Below, one piece after another: positions 44,205 to 56,983 of a stretch of 64,000 nucleotides of DNA. The stretch's first letter is position 1. Each line of letters starts with the position of its first letter. Under the pieces are notes generated by a model, which saw only the letters and a list, made by a program, of their open reading frames with translations, was not told the DNA's origin and searched no databases. The stretch is from Apostichopus japonicus. Taxonomy: Eukaryota; Echinodermata; Holothuroidea; Aspidochirotida; Stichopodidae. The stretch spans positions 39,508,631 through 39,572,630 of the forward strand of contig NC_092568.1 of the NCBI RefSeq assembly GCF_037975245.1. The letters are read 5' to 3'. Position numbers and translations under genes: made by a program.

Positions 44205-45430
44205 TGGAAGAGAGTGACAAACTTAATATTCTGAATCTACATCAGCCTGGGCAAATAGTGAAAAATGATAATACATGGGATAATTCATGAGAAAATTGGA
44301 CTGGAATGAAGACTCTCCCTTTATAGCTCTGAGGCAACTTAAGATAATCGATGCTTTCAGAACATCCTTCAAGCAGGAATTGGATACTACTGTCACTCTT
44401 CTTCAAACAATATGCACTTGAAACTCTCATAATCCCCATGAAGAACATCCTCATTGGAGTTTGGTAAAGTGTAGCAGCCGACAACATTTTTTTCTCATAT
44501 GTTAAAGTGAAAGACAGGATTATTGTCGGTAGCAAGTTAACTGTAAAGAAACTCGTCTAGACATGTCTTCTGGAGTCATACATACTCCCTCACTTGGTGG
44601 TCAGAGATGAGAATACCAGTGGAACCGAATCTGTGCAAAATAAAAGTTGGATGCAATATTAATTAATCATCTTGAAAGGTTTATGTTAAAGCTCTTCTAC
44701 AAAAATAATTAACATTCACCATTTTGGTTTAGTGTAGACTATCAGTGTACAACTGTACTATGCTCAGGCATTGAGTTAATTGGATGATCTTTTATTATGA
44801 CACCTACATGTTTATGGGCTTACAAATGGCTCAACTTTTTTTGATTATAGATTTCATGTCATAATTTTGGCGTTATATCACACAGTTTAATACAACAACT
44901 GAAAATGTTTAACCATACGAGCCAATACAAAATTTTTGACATATTAATTTAATTATATATCACACATTTATCAAATTAGAGTAAGTATAAGATATAACAG
45001 AAGTTTGATGCATTATGGTGCCCTATTGATGCATGGTCTGGCTGTTTAATGCTAATCAAACATTAAATGTCCTGAATCAGAATCCATGGGGGTTCAAAAC
45101 ACCCTCCGTATGACAAAAATTCAAAACCAAAATAATGCAAAACAAATAATGCTATCTAACCATTATAGTGAAATGTACTATTATTCACCATTTTGCATCA
45201 AGAGACTTAAAAATTGCCTTACTTTGCCAAAGAAAAAGGGAACCCTCGCCCAGGTTTCAGAAAATATCCCTCCACCAATACACACACAAACACATTTAGC
45301 AATTTGGTTGGCGCGTAGCGTAATTAAGAAGATTTTGAAAATATGCCTCCCAGATTGCAGGAAATGGCACTTCCCGAGCTTGAAAACAAGACCCCTGCCA
45401 TGCCAGAGTAGTCACATTTAGCCTACTTGC
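44205..45430. repeat. Duplicated ~1.2-kb segment, copy 1
   Basis: This matches 49300-51510 in order and orientation (GAGCCAATACAA, AATTATATATCACACATTTATC, CAATCCATGGGGGTTCAAAA-like words), with frequent substitutions. On the minus strand both copies keep a frame spelling LPNSxEDVLH...SFK, which may reflect an old coding origin. A degenerate hairpin module (about 45304-45385) lies at the end of this copy only. Confidence 0.7.
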
Positions 45431-46595
45431 CGTCATTATTATTGAAAATTATTGAAACATATACCTCCGAGATTTTTTGTTTTCCATTTTTTAGTCCTAC
45501 TTTTTTTTCTTTTCTTTATTTGCGTCGTGAATATTGGTCCGGCGTTCGCCGGACCTGCCCGTACCGGCTCCGACGCCCCTGAATTAAATAAATGTCATAA
45601 GAAAAAACAGAAAGCATTTCTTAATGTCAACAAATGGGTAATTCCAAAACCATGTGCAGTTGCCAACAAATTTCTATGACCTAGCACTGTCATCATGTCA
45701 TGAATGCATGTACCCTATACAGTACAGGTGAATGCTAATATTGTCTTTTTGTAATAATTGATTGCGTTTAAACATAGAGCCATGTTCCACGCCTTGCGTG
45801 AACTCGTAGTGTAAACGCAAATGTTGATGAGTGTAGCGTTTAGCTTATTACCCTCTTATTTAAAACACTAATTTTCGATGAGGCATGATACAGACAATCA
45901 ATTATCATATTTAATTATTACACCCATATAGTATAAGTGTGCATCGGACAGATCGACAAGTATGCATTAAAAAATGGGCAGATGCACGTTTGGAGCCTTG
46001 GTAAATATTGGGGGGGGGGGGCTTATCATGCATTTGCCCCCTCAACTTTTTCATTGGGGGCTGAGCCCCCCCCAAGCCCCCCCCCCCCCGGTTCCGCCGC
46101 CACTGACATTCGTTAATTCGCGAAATTGGTATTGTTACCATGCTTACTGTGCAGAGAAATATGAAGTCACTAATCACGAGGGAAGCAAAATCGGCGACCC
46201 TGGCAGCCTAATTTGATGAAATTACCTTTTGAAAGACGTATAGAAGGTGTCTATATTTAATGAAAGAACAAACCTAGAATATCAGTTGATATTTCACCTT
46301 CAATGTGTTTTTGAATGATATTTTCACCTTCTATATGTTTTTGAATAATCGGTGTGACATAACTGGTATTCCACGTAATTTTTACCGATTCCGATTATGT
46401 TCCGATTTTGCAGTAATCGTACCGATTCCGATTCCGATTGAACACTATTCATGTAGCACTGCTTTCCTAAGAAGGCCAAAAAACATTAGCATTATTGGAG
46501 ACTACACATAGGGACGTAGCTAAGGTCTGATGATTAGGGGGGGGGGGGGGGTGGTAGCTGAAATTCCAACTGGATGGGTTTGAAGCCAGAAAATT
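45431..46595. other. Decayed hAT-type element ends, no gene
   Basis: CCGACGCCCCTG (about 45582) and GGTTCCGCCGCCACTG (about 46090-46105) are hAT-type right ends without identified left partners. The sequence at about 45920-46105 matches the interior of the tandem units at 58560-58728 (ATGCACGTTT, GGGGCTTATCATGCATTTG). A G run lies at 46537-46550. Confidence 0.45.
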
Positions 46596-46596
46596 C

Positions 46597-46796
46597 CGAC
46601 TGCTGCCTTGTACACTGTACACTGTGCTGTGGGTATTGACCGCAGCTGTATGTACTGTACACCAGTGTCTAATTACCGACGGTAGCAAGCTGTGCGTGTA
46701 TTTTCTGGGATAGATGGTGGTGTCTAACACTTCTGTTACATCTCATTCGAAACTAGGTCAGATCACCGGCATTAGACGTTTTTTTTTTTTGGCGCG
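46597..46796. repeat. Dispersed repeat, inverted partner of 50030-50222
   Basis: TGTATTTTCTGGGATAGATG, ACATCTCATTCGAAACTAGG and GCATTAGACGTTT are the reverse complement of words at 50040-50140. The pair is about 3.4 kb apart and could form a large inverted structure. Confidence 0.65.
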
Positions 46797-47796
46797 ACTC
46801 TACACACCGTTAGATACCTTTGATACATTGCAGGAAAAGGTCAGACTGGCGTTGATGTATATTCCCAGTACTCAGTTTTGGAGGTTGTAGCCACCCCAGA
46901 TTCCTCAATAATAATACATTTCGATTTTGATAAAATGAGACCTTCATGTTTTGTTTTTATTTTCAAAAGCAAATTTCCTTTATGTTTTGGGGTAACGTTA
47001 CAAAGGCATGCGGTAACATGTTGAAACTAATTCATTTACAAAAAAATGATATTTTAATTGTTCAGTTTCAACAGAGCTGTTAGAAACTGTGCATGTTACA
47101 GCAGTACCATCGGCATATTTTGTAATAGAAATGTGTGAGTTTGACCTAATTTCATCAGTATATATATAGTAAAAAATATAGCAGATAATAGACTTGGTTT
47201 GTGTGTCAATGTTCTGACTTGGTTTATTTTTCCAAAAGGTCTGGTATAACTTCCCGTATGACCCTGGTCGACTGAGACCGTGGAAGAAACATCCAAGATT
47301 CTCTCAAATCTGAAAGTTGCTTTACATATTTTCTAGTAATTTGGTCTAAACGCCCCTCGTCCATTGTAGCATAGTAACTATAGTAACTATATGCTAGTAC
47401 CTTCTAAAGTTTCATGTAAAAGTATGTCAAAGTTAAACTATACAACTAGGTATTACTAAGCCAGATTAAGGTAGTTATAACTAAGGCTAGAGTAATGCTT
47501 GTGATGAGCAAAGCCACCATTAGCTAAGAGAAGACGTTCTTCTTTAGGATGATGTTACATTTGCTGCATTTTTATATCAAACTGAAGACTGGAAGAATGC
47601 TCAAGTGGTAATGAGCTGGTGTTTGTATGTTTTCATTTGTCATAATACTGGTAGCCTATTTGTTTATTGGACTGTTTGCATTCACATTGAAAAGGAAACA
47701 GAAACCAAGAGAATTAAATTATATGCCCCCCCCCACCCCACAATCCCAAGTGGCACTGACATCACACAGAAAGGGAGTGTTAGCTCAGTGGTGTAC

Positions 47797-47945
47797 GCCG
47801 GTGTGACAGTATAGAGTGTCCCCCTGTACAAAGTGTCCGCGGAGACACTCTGTATCAGCATATTTAGTCCGGTAGGACATTATCTGCTGAAAATTGTGTC
47901 CCCACCTCACAGCAAATATAGTCCCGCCGGACGAAATGTCCTGGT
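47797..47945. repeat. Foldback repeat, copy 2
   Basis: ATAGAGTGTCCCC and GGAGACACTCTGTAT repeat the hairpin of 44082-44200, followed by the same TTTAGTCCGGTAGGACAT and CCCCACCTCACAGC blocks. Confidence 0.72.
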
Positions 47946-49299
47946 ACAGAATATTTGCAAATACTTCATAGCATATTTTGTCCCGCATAAAATTTAGGCA
48001 TTTCGACATTCAAAAGGCAATTAAGTTCATTATATCAATAATTAGAGCAGATGCATACATCAGAGTTAAATGTTACAGGAAATAAATGAGACGTTGTGCG
48101 TTGCTGCAAAACAAAAATAGAAGGGGAAAAAAGAAGAAAATGTAATAAGTCTTCCATTTGTAAAAGATGTTAATCATGTTTTTGTTGTGATTGCTGCTAC
48201 TTTTTCCTCCGCATATGTTGCATGTTGTATTCGGCTACTACATTGCGTTCATAGTCATCTTTACAGAGGGAGAGATCGCATTAACCTAACTTCCTCCCCA
48301 ACGGAGGGCGGGTACGGGATAGGGCAGGCAACAGCTATAAAAAAAATTATAATTGCAGAGGTAAAAGATTACGAACTTAAAGGAGTTAAAAGTTTCATTG
48401 TAGCCGTATTTCCCCAACACACAATGGGTAAGATTTGGCAATTATGGTAACTGTACTTCATAGGTCAACGATAGTTGCTTGGCCAATATGAAATTTCATC
48501 CGTGCATTAAGCTCATTATTGGACGGGAACCGAAGGTTTTTTCAAGTTACATCTTAAACGACATCGGCAATGCTTTATACAACACTCAGGCCAATACACA
48601 TACTTTTGAACGCAAGGATGAGGGGGGGGGGGGGGGCAGGAGTTGTGATGGCAAGTTATCGATTTGTCTTCTAAAGTCCGTAACCTATCTGTGATGAGTT
48701 CCAAAATATTTTTGTTTGCTAATAACAACCCTGAAGTAGCTGGAAGAGACTTCTCTGACCTTGAAAATAACATCACTGCCCCAACCCCTCTCCGTGCGGG
48801 CCTGACACCCATTTATTGACTTTCATTACTATTGACTTTTTTTTACACTTCCTTATTTTTGTCACTCAATCGTCGAGTCAAGGTTTTCTCCCTCCCAACA
48901 AGGTGGAGGGCCATCCCCCACCCCTGCCCCCTAAACCCCGTTGTGATGGCCATGCATGAAGCATATTTTTATTTGTATAGACAAATGGCATTCCAGGCAA
49001 TTCCAGTGATAATGGTTCGTTGTTTCTTATTATGAATTTTTCTTATTGGACAAAAGTGGTTCAAATTAGAAAAGATATATTAGAACGATATCCTCTTCAA
49101 AAGAGCTGCAAACATACAAGAAACAAAACCAAAGCCCAACAAGGGAAAGAATAAATCAAATAGGACAGAGCAGGATGCAATATGCTAGATTTTTTGTCTC
49201 ATCATGTTTCTCACACTTTAAATATGTCATTCTTGTAGAGAAAAGTTTGTTCAAAGAAAGTTAATGAAGTAAAAATCTAAACATGAAATTGGATGATAG
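47946..49299. other. Unassigned sequence with G runs
   Basis: A G run occurs at 48622-48636. No gene or delimited element is visible. Confidence 0.35.
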
Positions 49300-51510
49300 T
49301 CATGCACAAACACAATATTCCGAATATATATCAGACTGGGCAAAGAGTAAAAAATGATTATACGTGGGATCAGGGGGGTAGGAGCGGGGGGGGGGGGTCA
49401 CTGTCTGTACATGCTATTTTTAAAATGGCATCCCATATCTTTTTGTAGCACGGTTAACAATAAACAATCTCAATAAATAGTATATAGCATACTAAAACAT
49501 CATACATATTTAAGTGATATGGCCGGTGTGTATCGGTTTATAGCATAACGAGTGGTGGTTGTGGAATGAGAAAGTGCCCCTCTGATGTCGTGTGCCCACC
49601 CCTCACTTCCAACCCCCTTGCAAGAGATAATTCATGAGGAAATTTAACTGGAATGATGACTCTCCCTTTGTAGCTCTGATCCAACAAAAGATAATCGATG
49701 CTTTCTAGATCATCCTTCAGGCAGGGAGGTGTTTCTTAATTAGAATGAGATACTACTATCACTCTTCTTCAGACCTTATGTACTTGAAACTCTTATACTC
49801 CACATGAAGAACATCCTCTTTTGAGTTTGGTAAAGACCTCCATAAAACCATGCAGAAGTTTCCCTGCAGAATTCCCTTCTTGAACTGCTTTCCACAAACA
49901 GTAGGATTGCCTATATAATGCTTTAATGTGCAATTTGATACCGTCAAAAGTTTAATCTTGATCGTAAATTACAAGTAAAATGGCCGATTCTCATGTATCC
50001 AACGGGTATTTCGTTAAAGGGGTGTGAAGACTCGCGCAAAAAGAAACGTCTAATGCCGGTAATCTGACCTAGTTTCGAATGAGGTGTAACAGAAGTAGTA
50101 GACACCACCATCTCGTACCCCAGAAAATACACACACAGCTTGCTACCTTTGGTAATTAGACATTAGAGTATAGTCCGTACATACAGCTGCAGTCATTACC
50201 CACAGCACAGTGTACAAACAATGCAGCGATGGACATCTCCAGCTAAAGATAACAAGGTATCACGTTTCATTACTGTACTGTCTGCATTTTGTAGGGACAC
50301 AAACAAAACGTCACTTGCAAGCAACGGAAAGTTAACTTTTTCAGATGGCCGCACGCGGTTTAGGGCCAGTCTTCAATACCTTTAAGACTTACACAGAACT
50401 TCATAACAGCAAAAGTTATAACAGGAAGCAGAATATGGTCGGTTATATGTTTTACTATGAGATCTTATCTTGAACACAATTTCCAGACCCAATAAACACG
50501 CCTTCTTATTTGTTATTTCATAAAGTATGAGGTGATAAAGAATCTTGAGCGTCACATCCCGTCAACTTGAACTGCAAATATATGGATTTCCCCCGAACGA
50601 TTGGCAGTGTAAAGTCAATGGCCTGTTTGCTTAAATGTGCAGCAACCGACGAAATTTGCTCTCATGCTATGTTAGAGTGAAAGACAAGAATATTGTCGGT
50701 AACAAGTTAACTGCTAAGACAATCGTCTAGACATGTCTTCCGTTAACTTCATACATACTCCCTCCATTGGTGATCAGAGATGAGATATCAGTACAACCAA
50801 ATCTGTGCAAAATAAAAGTTGAAAGCAATATTATGAGTAGTGAATGACACACTGTAAGTCATATATAAAATAAATTATCATCTTGAAAGGTTTATGTTTA
50901 AGTTCCACTACAAAGATGATTAACATTCACCATATTGGTTAAGTGTAGACTGTATAGTGTACAATTGAACTATGCTTAGGCATTGAGTTAATTGAATGAT
51001 ATTTTATTGTGACACCTACATGTTTATGGGATTACTGGTTCAATTTCTTTTTTATTGGAGATTGCATGTAATATTTTGGCGTTATATCACACAGTTTAAT
51101 ATAAAAACTGAAAATGTTTAACCGTACGAGCCAATACAACATTTTTGACATATTAATTTAATTATATATCACACATTTATCAAATTAGAGTAAGTATAGG
51201 ATATAACAGAAGTTTGATGCATTTTGGGGCTCTATTGATACATGTGTGCATGGTCTGACTGTTTAATGCCAATCAAACATTAATTGTCCTGAATCAGGAT
51301 CCATGGGGGTTCAAAACACCCTCTGTATGACCAAAATTCAAAACCAAAATAACGCAAAAACAAATATTGCTAGCTAACAATTATAGTGAAATGTACTATT
51401 ATTCATCATTTTGCATCAGGAGACCAAAAAATTGCCTTATTTTGCCAAAGAAAAAGGGGAACCTCTCATAGGTTTCAGGAAATATCCCCTTCAAACACAC
51501 ACACACACAC
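49300..51510. repeat. Duplicated ~1.2-kb segment, copy 2, with insertions
   Basis: Colinear with 44205-45430 but about 1 kb longer. Extra blocks at about 49370-49625 (starting with a G run) and about 49950-50620 are absent from copy 1. The second extra block includes the inverted repeat 50030-50222. Copy 2 is therefore a separately modified version of the same dispersed repeat. Confidence 0.65.
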
Positions 51511-52199
51511 ATTAACACATAGCAATTTCCTCATGGGACCTAACAGAGAAATGAAACTCATTTGATACATTATCACTCTTACCTTGTTGAAGTTCATGTC
51601 AAAACAGCCAGGTAGATATAGGTTCACACTTTCTAAACAGAAGTTCCCAGTGGTAACTATAAACAACTGTCCAACACTTTTTTTGAAAACAGCACACTGT
51701 CTAGCTGTAGAATGTGGTATTAATTATTTACTCATCATTTATTTGAACAAATAAACTGTGTCTGCTTCAGTGATACAGGTCCTGGCAAAATCTCTTTTGG
51801 GGGATGTAGACAAAATGAGGACAATTGTCTGGGTATATGCTACATAAGAACCAGAGGTGGAACCTTTGCAAATTTATATAGGAACAGAAACTACTTGCAG
51901 ATAAACTTGTTAATGGGGAATAAACCTGCAAATAATTACATTACACTTCCTCGTTTCTCACCTACTTTCATGACCTTTCTGTATGCTTTACACCTATGTG
52001 GAAATAGTTATACTCAAACACAACAGTGTTGACCGTTCTGCCATGCACTATCATTTATTTGCACGGTAAAAATAAGAAATTCGATGCCATTCATTACTGG
52101 TACTAACTAAAGAATATTATTAAATGTTTTAGAAATGTTTACCTCATCATCACATTAGTAATGAAATTAGAAGTTGATGCTGTAGTCTTTTCAGGCATT
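51511..52199. other. Unassigned sequence
   Basis: A CA repeat lies just upstream at 51495-51512. Nothing else is recognised. Confidence 0.35.
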
Positions 52200-52330
52200 G
52201 CCTTAGCCTCAGGCTACTTTGAATAGAAGTCACACCGTGGAATGAAAGTCACACAGTCTTATTGTGTATAGTCCTTTGACAGCTGTCACTGGCAGAGGAC
52301 CAAAATGATCAACACCAACCTGTTAAGAAA
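52200..52330 (-). pseudogene. Relic of a retroelement integrase core
   Basis: On the minus strand, VGVDHFGPLPVTAVKG resembles the start of the integrase catalytic core (first Asp) of gypsy or BEL/Pao elements, followed by LYTIRLCDFHS and a stop. Only this short stretch is readable, so the source family is uncertain. Confidence 0.4.
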
Positions 52331-54654
52331 GACGACAGCATTTAGGTTCTAATTTCAAAAACATTTACCAGTTGCACGCTTTGTCATGACTGTTGTTCTA
52401 TTTCCATTGCTTCATTCTTTACACAGATATAGATAAAAAATAGTGGGATATCTGATCGAAACAGGGTGTTGGTGGATTTAGGCCAATTATTTTTAACTTG
52501 CATACATGAAAACGTAACTTAAACAATCTGTACAATTAAGACAGCTTGAAAATTTACCTGTCTCTATCATAGAGTTACAGGAATGCTATGGAGACTTGTT
52601 CATAGGTCTACAGGACCTATGTTGAACATATATCTTGTTACATCAACGTTGATAGTTTTCCAATAGAATCTAGACATAATATGTTGTCTGGTTTATCTAT
52701 GCCAATATGATCACCTTTAAAGAGATGAAGGAGATATCATGTTTTTGCCACGGTCACGGAGAGCATGGGAACACCCCTTTTCACCCACTCCAAAATTTCT
52801 TCCAAACAGTTTTCTGTTTAAAACACACGCACACGTAAAGTCGTATGCACAAATGTAGATAAATGATAGACACAATTTGTATCGAAACCCCATAACCGAA
52901 AATACTCTGAAAAGGGGAGGGTCCCTCCTTCACTAAAAAACACTACCCAAAAGAACGTCAGCAAATTATGTGTCCACAACCACTCTCCCCTCCGTCGTAA
53001 CAGAGAGTCTAGCCGATTTGGTGTTTCAGAAAGTCATACCGATGCAAGCGTTATGTAAGCTTAATTTCCCGGAGTGGTGGTTTCTTAGCGAAACCAGTTT
53101 TCCTTCTCCAGTGGGGGAGATGGCACCCCTCCACTTAGATCCCTTCTCAGAACGGACGTAATCGCAATTGGGGCCCTGCCATCCTCAGCCCACTCAAATT
53201 CTAATTCAGCCTATATATATAGTGTAATGATAAGTCTATCAATATAGACGTTAATTAAAGCCCGAACTGCCTCACAATGGGGACATAAATTTGGCTTTGG
53301 TCCTTACACCTTTATGGATTAATCTAGTTAGAAAGAACAATACACATTTCAAACATCTCGTAGAAAAAAAGTTAACATGAGGTTTTTTTTTAATGTAATT
53401 TTTCGAATTGAACATTGATACAATAAGTTAACTATATAAAATAACGCAACACTATAAGTATAGGGCTTCAATACTAACACATTAAGGATATACATCAGTG
53501 TCACGAGTATGCTTGACACAAGTCTAACGACTATCATGCAGCTGTATAAAGTTGCCATGAATATTTATTTTTTTCTGTGTTGCTTACGAAGTTCGCATTG
53601 GTAACATTCGACATTCTAGTATGATTTGTTTAATTCACTGATTTCTGATTGAATTTGTGTAAGTCTTTGTTAAGATTACTTTGCAAAAAATGCAGGTAAA
53701 CGGTAAGTATGAATAGGCCAGGTAAGCAGCTTAGGGCATGATATTCTTATTCTGTACTACTTGGTGCAAGGGGTGATGAGTGCCCCACAGCAGTAACTCG
53801 TTGCAGTTGGACGCGATGACCTTTGGGCGACGTAAGCCCGCAAGCAGTATTTTAATCTTAGGATTGTGGGTGAACTAGTATATGTAGGGGCAACTTTAGT
53901 TCCCCGCTGGTGAATTCATTGTACTATATGTCTTGAGGATACCAGTCTTAAAGGACCTGCAGATATCTGTGAAAAGCCGGAAACTGACCGAATTCCGGTT
54001 TTTGTTTTGATACGAAGATTTAAATAAAGCCTACCATATCAAGTCTCGAGTACTCGAGTCTTGGTGTTGTCCAATCGAATCATTTCAACTTACCCGTGAC
54101 AATCAGTGCTGTTACCGAAAAGCCAACTGTGCCTGGCGATGTTCATTACTACCGCTTGTACTGATGTGACTTTTCATGACGCAATACCGACTCTACCATC
54201 TGCCATTTTGACTGAGAGGACACAACATTTAGGTCACATCCGTACTGAAGAGGGTCTAAGGGAGAAAGCCACCTCCCCTTTGAGAAAACTAATAACGGGG
54301 CTGAGATGAGAACTGGTATTGTAACACCCGCCGCCCCCAAGACGCGTCTCCTTTGCCCGTAGCTAAACGTTCCCCTTGTTTCCCATTTGAAGCACAGATA
54401 AAGAAGAAGCCAGTGGGTATATATGTGATTTGTCTGAACAGATTAATGCAGTCAAAGTACAGATTCAATGAACAAGCGTAATGACGGACTAAATACTATA
54501 AACAGACCAATGCATTATATGTTATACCAGCTGAGTATATGTATGTATGCAGTCTTGACCTAATATAACTAGTTCAGTATAATACTCAACGCAATGTAAA
54601 CACACTGAACCGACCAAAGATGCTATATGCACGCACTGCGGCAATACCGCAATG
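52331..54654. other. Unassigned sequence
   Basis: No gene recognised. About 54200-54330 partly matches the edge of the repeat at 42910-43290. The rest shows no tandem or inverted structure that I can see. Confidence 0.35.
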
Positions 54655-54905
54655 TATGTATGTATGTATGTATATGTGATCTTCCCGCAAGCAGGAACTC
54701 GCGAAAGAAGCCATGGAGGCTTATAGACTCGCAAGCTGGCCGAAGCCAATCTCTCGGCACACATCCATTTAACGTCCATGTCGGGAAGTTGTTATTGAAC
54801 AACACCCTTGCCAGACGACACACCTTGCTGTCGGCGGGGAATCGAACCGGGGATCTCATGACTGGGAGACGCCGGCGTTAACCACTAGGCGATACACTCC
54901 GCAAT
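54655..54905 (-). mobile_element. tRNA-derived SINE with ATAC tail
   Basis: On the minus strand the head has an A box within GCCTAGTGGTTAACGCC (about 54890-54874) and a perfect B box GGTTCGATTCC (54848-54838). A ~150-bp body follows, ending at a (ATAC)n tail at 54672-54655. The internal promoter boxes are intact, so RNA polymerase III transcription is possible. The head is tRNA-like but part of a longer unit, so it is not called a tRNA gene. Confidence 0.75.
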
Positions 54906-55389
54906 AAAAACGCACCGCGTCAATAACGTAAACGAACGCACCGCGTCTATAAACGTTTTTAAATTAGAATACAGTCACACAGGCTACTTTCTAACAGTGG
55001 CGGAGAAACAGGGGGGGGGGGGGTTGGGGGGTTTTAACCCCCCCAGTTTTTGAAGAGGGGGGGTTGGCCCACACAATCAACCCCCCTAGTTTTTGCCAGT
55101 ATTGTTCTGTTATAGCCTATGTTATGTGCTCCAAATGGCATAATAAATCAAATTATTAAATTTGAAATTGTTAAAGTCATTTCAACCTTTTACCTGGTAG
55201 GCTACATCAACAATTAACGACCGAAAACCGAGTTAGAATTGACCCACACATTATTTCTAGCCCCTTTCCCCCACCTTGCGCATTGGAACTTGTAGCTCAT
55301 ATCGCTAACTTCACCCCACAACAGACATACACAAAATAAAGTTTTGTTGCTGTTGAATAGCTTTGGAACTGTATACACTTGCCAACTTC
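54906..55389. other. G/C runs and a stray hAT-type left end
   Basis: CAGTGGCGGAGAAACAGG followed by a G run (about 54995-55025) and mirrored CCCCCC stretches looks like the left end of a hAT-type MITE. No right end was found. The rest is unassigned. Confidence 0.4.
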
Positions 55390-55583
55390 AACGAGGTGAA
55401 GGAAGGAAAAGAAAAAGAAGAAAGAGAGAAAAGGAGAAAAGGATGGAGTAGAAAATACGGCAAGAAAACGGGAAGAGAAAGAGGAACAGTGACAAAATTA
55501 TTCGAATTTGTAAAGCAAACAGCAGATATCACATCATATCAGTGAGCATGAAAATGGCGTTCCACGATAAACAGCCTCCAAAC

Positions 55584-56143
55584 CATGGGCGCAGATCCTG
55601 GTGAGGACAGCGGGACGCGTCCCCACCAACTTTTTCAGTAGTGGGGACATGATATACCGTATCCCCACCAATTTGTCTTGACCAATAGCTGCATTTCAAG
55701 TTCCCCTGTATTGAACTTTGGCGCAGTTTGATCCAGCATTGTGCAAATGACATGCAGCAGTTCTCATTTTATTGTATTTTATCCATAGTTGTTAAATATA
55801 GGACGGAAATCGCATTTGCGGCAGTCTATATTTGTTTTCTGGAAGAGGACCCCAGACCCATCGTATATACAAAAGTCTACTTGGATTATTTGTCCCCTGA
55901 TTTTCTTTCTGCAGACGCCCATGTATTTCTCCAAACTAAATTTCTAAGCCATGAGATCTAACTCTTAAGGAGATTTAGGAGCATCATTAGGTCTGGGAAG
56001 TGTGATATTTCCGGCGATCTGGGAGGTATATTTGCCCCAAAAAATCGTACGCTACGCGCGAACCCATGGTCGCGCTCCGCTTAGATAGTGTCATAGAACA
56101 GACTCGCGTCACCACCATTATCCAAGACTGATCTACGCCCATG
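55584..56143. mobile_element. hAT-type MITE, 560 bp
   Basis: Ends CATGGGCGCAGATC and GATCTACGCCCATG are inverted repeats. The flanks CTCCAAAC (55576-55583) and CTCAAAAC (56144-56151) form an 8-bp duplication with one mismatch. The paralogous site at about 26940-26955 is empty, which confirms the insertion. It carries a minus-strand hairpin module at about 55992-56088. No transposase. Confidence 0.8.
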
Positions 56144-56243
56144 CTCAAAACTGTCGATGTGTGTAGTGTTCGGTTTTTCGGAAATATCTGGTATATTTTT
56201 ATTTCCTTCCCTAATTCCCTAACCAACATTCTTCATCATACTT

Positions 56244-56983
56244 CAGGCGCGGCGGAACGGAAAAATTATTGGGGGGGGGGGGGCTAATGTGTGGAGACTA
56301 TCTAAGCGGAGCGCGACCATCGGTTGGCGCGGAGCGTACAAGAAAATTTTGGGTTTTTTCAAACCCCCAGATGGCCGGAAACGGCACTTCCCGAGTGTTT
56401 TATGCTGCGAATACCTAGCCCTAAAATATGGGTCTCAAGCCTGCAATTTCTCAGATTGCACGTAAAAGTTTGTAAAAACATTGTAATTTGTATATTCGAT
56501 GGTGTTTTAAGAGAGTAGCTATTACTCGTAGTGTACTCGCAAAGACGTTTTTGAGTGTAGTATGGGCAGTGGCGGAGCTAGGGGTATTGGTCAGGGGGGC
56601 AAGAATGGTCTGTAGGGGCGCTTTCGACACTATCTAAGCGGAGCGCCACCACAGGTTGGCGCGGAGCGTACAGAAAATTTTTGAGTAAAGTTACTCCCTA
56701 GATTGCAGGAAATGACCCTTTCCGGGCCTTGCTAATTTGCAGATAAACGGAGAATAAATAGGTGTCGTCGCCATTTTGTCGGAAAATTACACCAACAGAA
56801 TATGACAAATGTCAATAGGTATATGAGAGCGCAATAAAATAGTCAATAATCGCGAATAAGTTAAAAGTAGTGAAAAGCTGAAAAGGGCGCCAGCAGTCCA
56901 TTTGAGTCCGTCAGGAGGGGGGGGGGATCCGCCCCCTGACTGTATATATGGACGCTCCGCCACTAAGTAAGGGGATGTTGGAG
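56244..56983. repeat. ~740-bp tandem unit, copy 1
   Basis: It runs from CAGGCGCGGCGGAACGG to GGGGATGTTGGAG. It matches 56984-58377 closely apart from the nested insertion and a few indels. It contains two hairpin modules and an internal hAT-like CAGTGGCGGAGCTAGG. Confidence 0.85.

Noticed and set aside
54830-54905. Functional tRNA gene on the minus strand
   Set aside because: The perfect B box is part of a longer SINE with an ATAC tail; I could not pair an acceptor stem convincingly.
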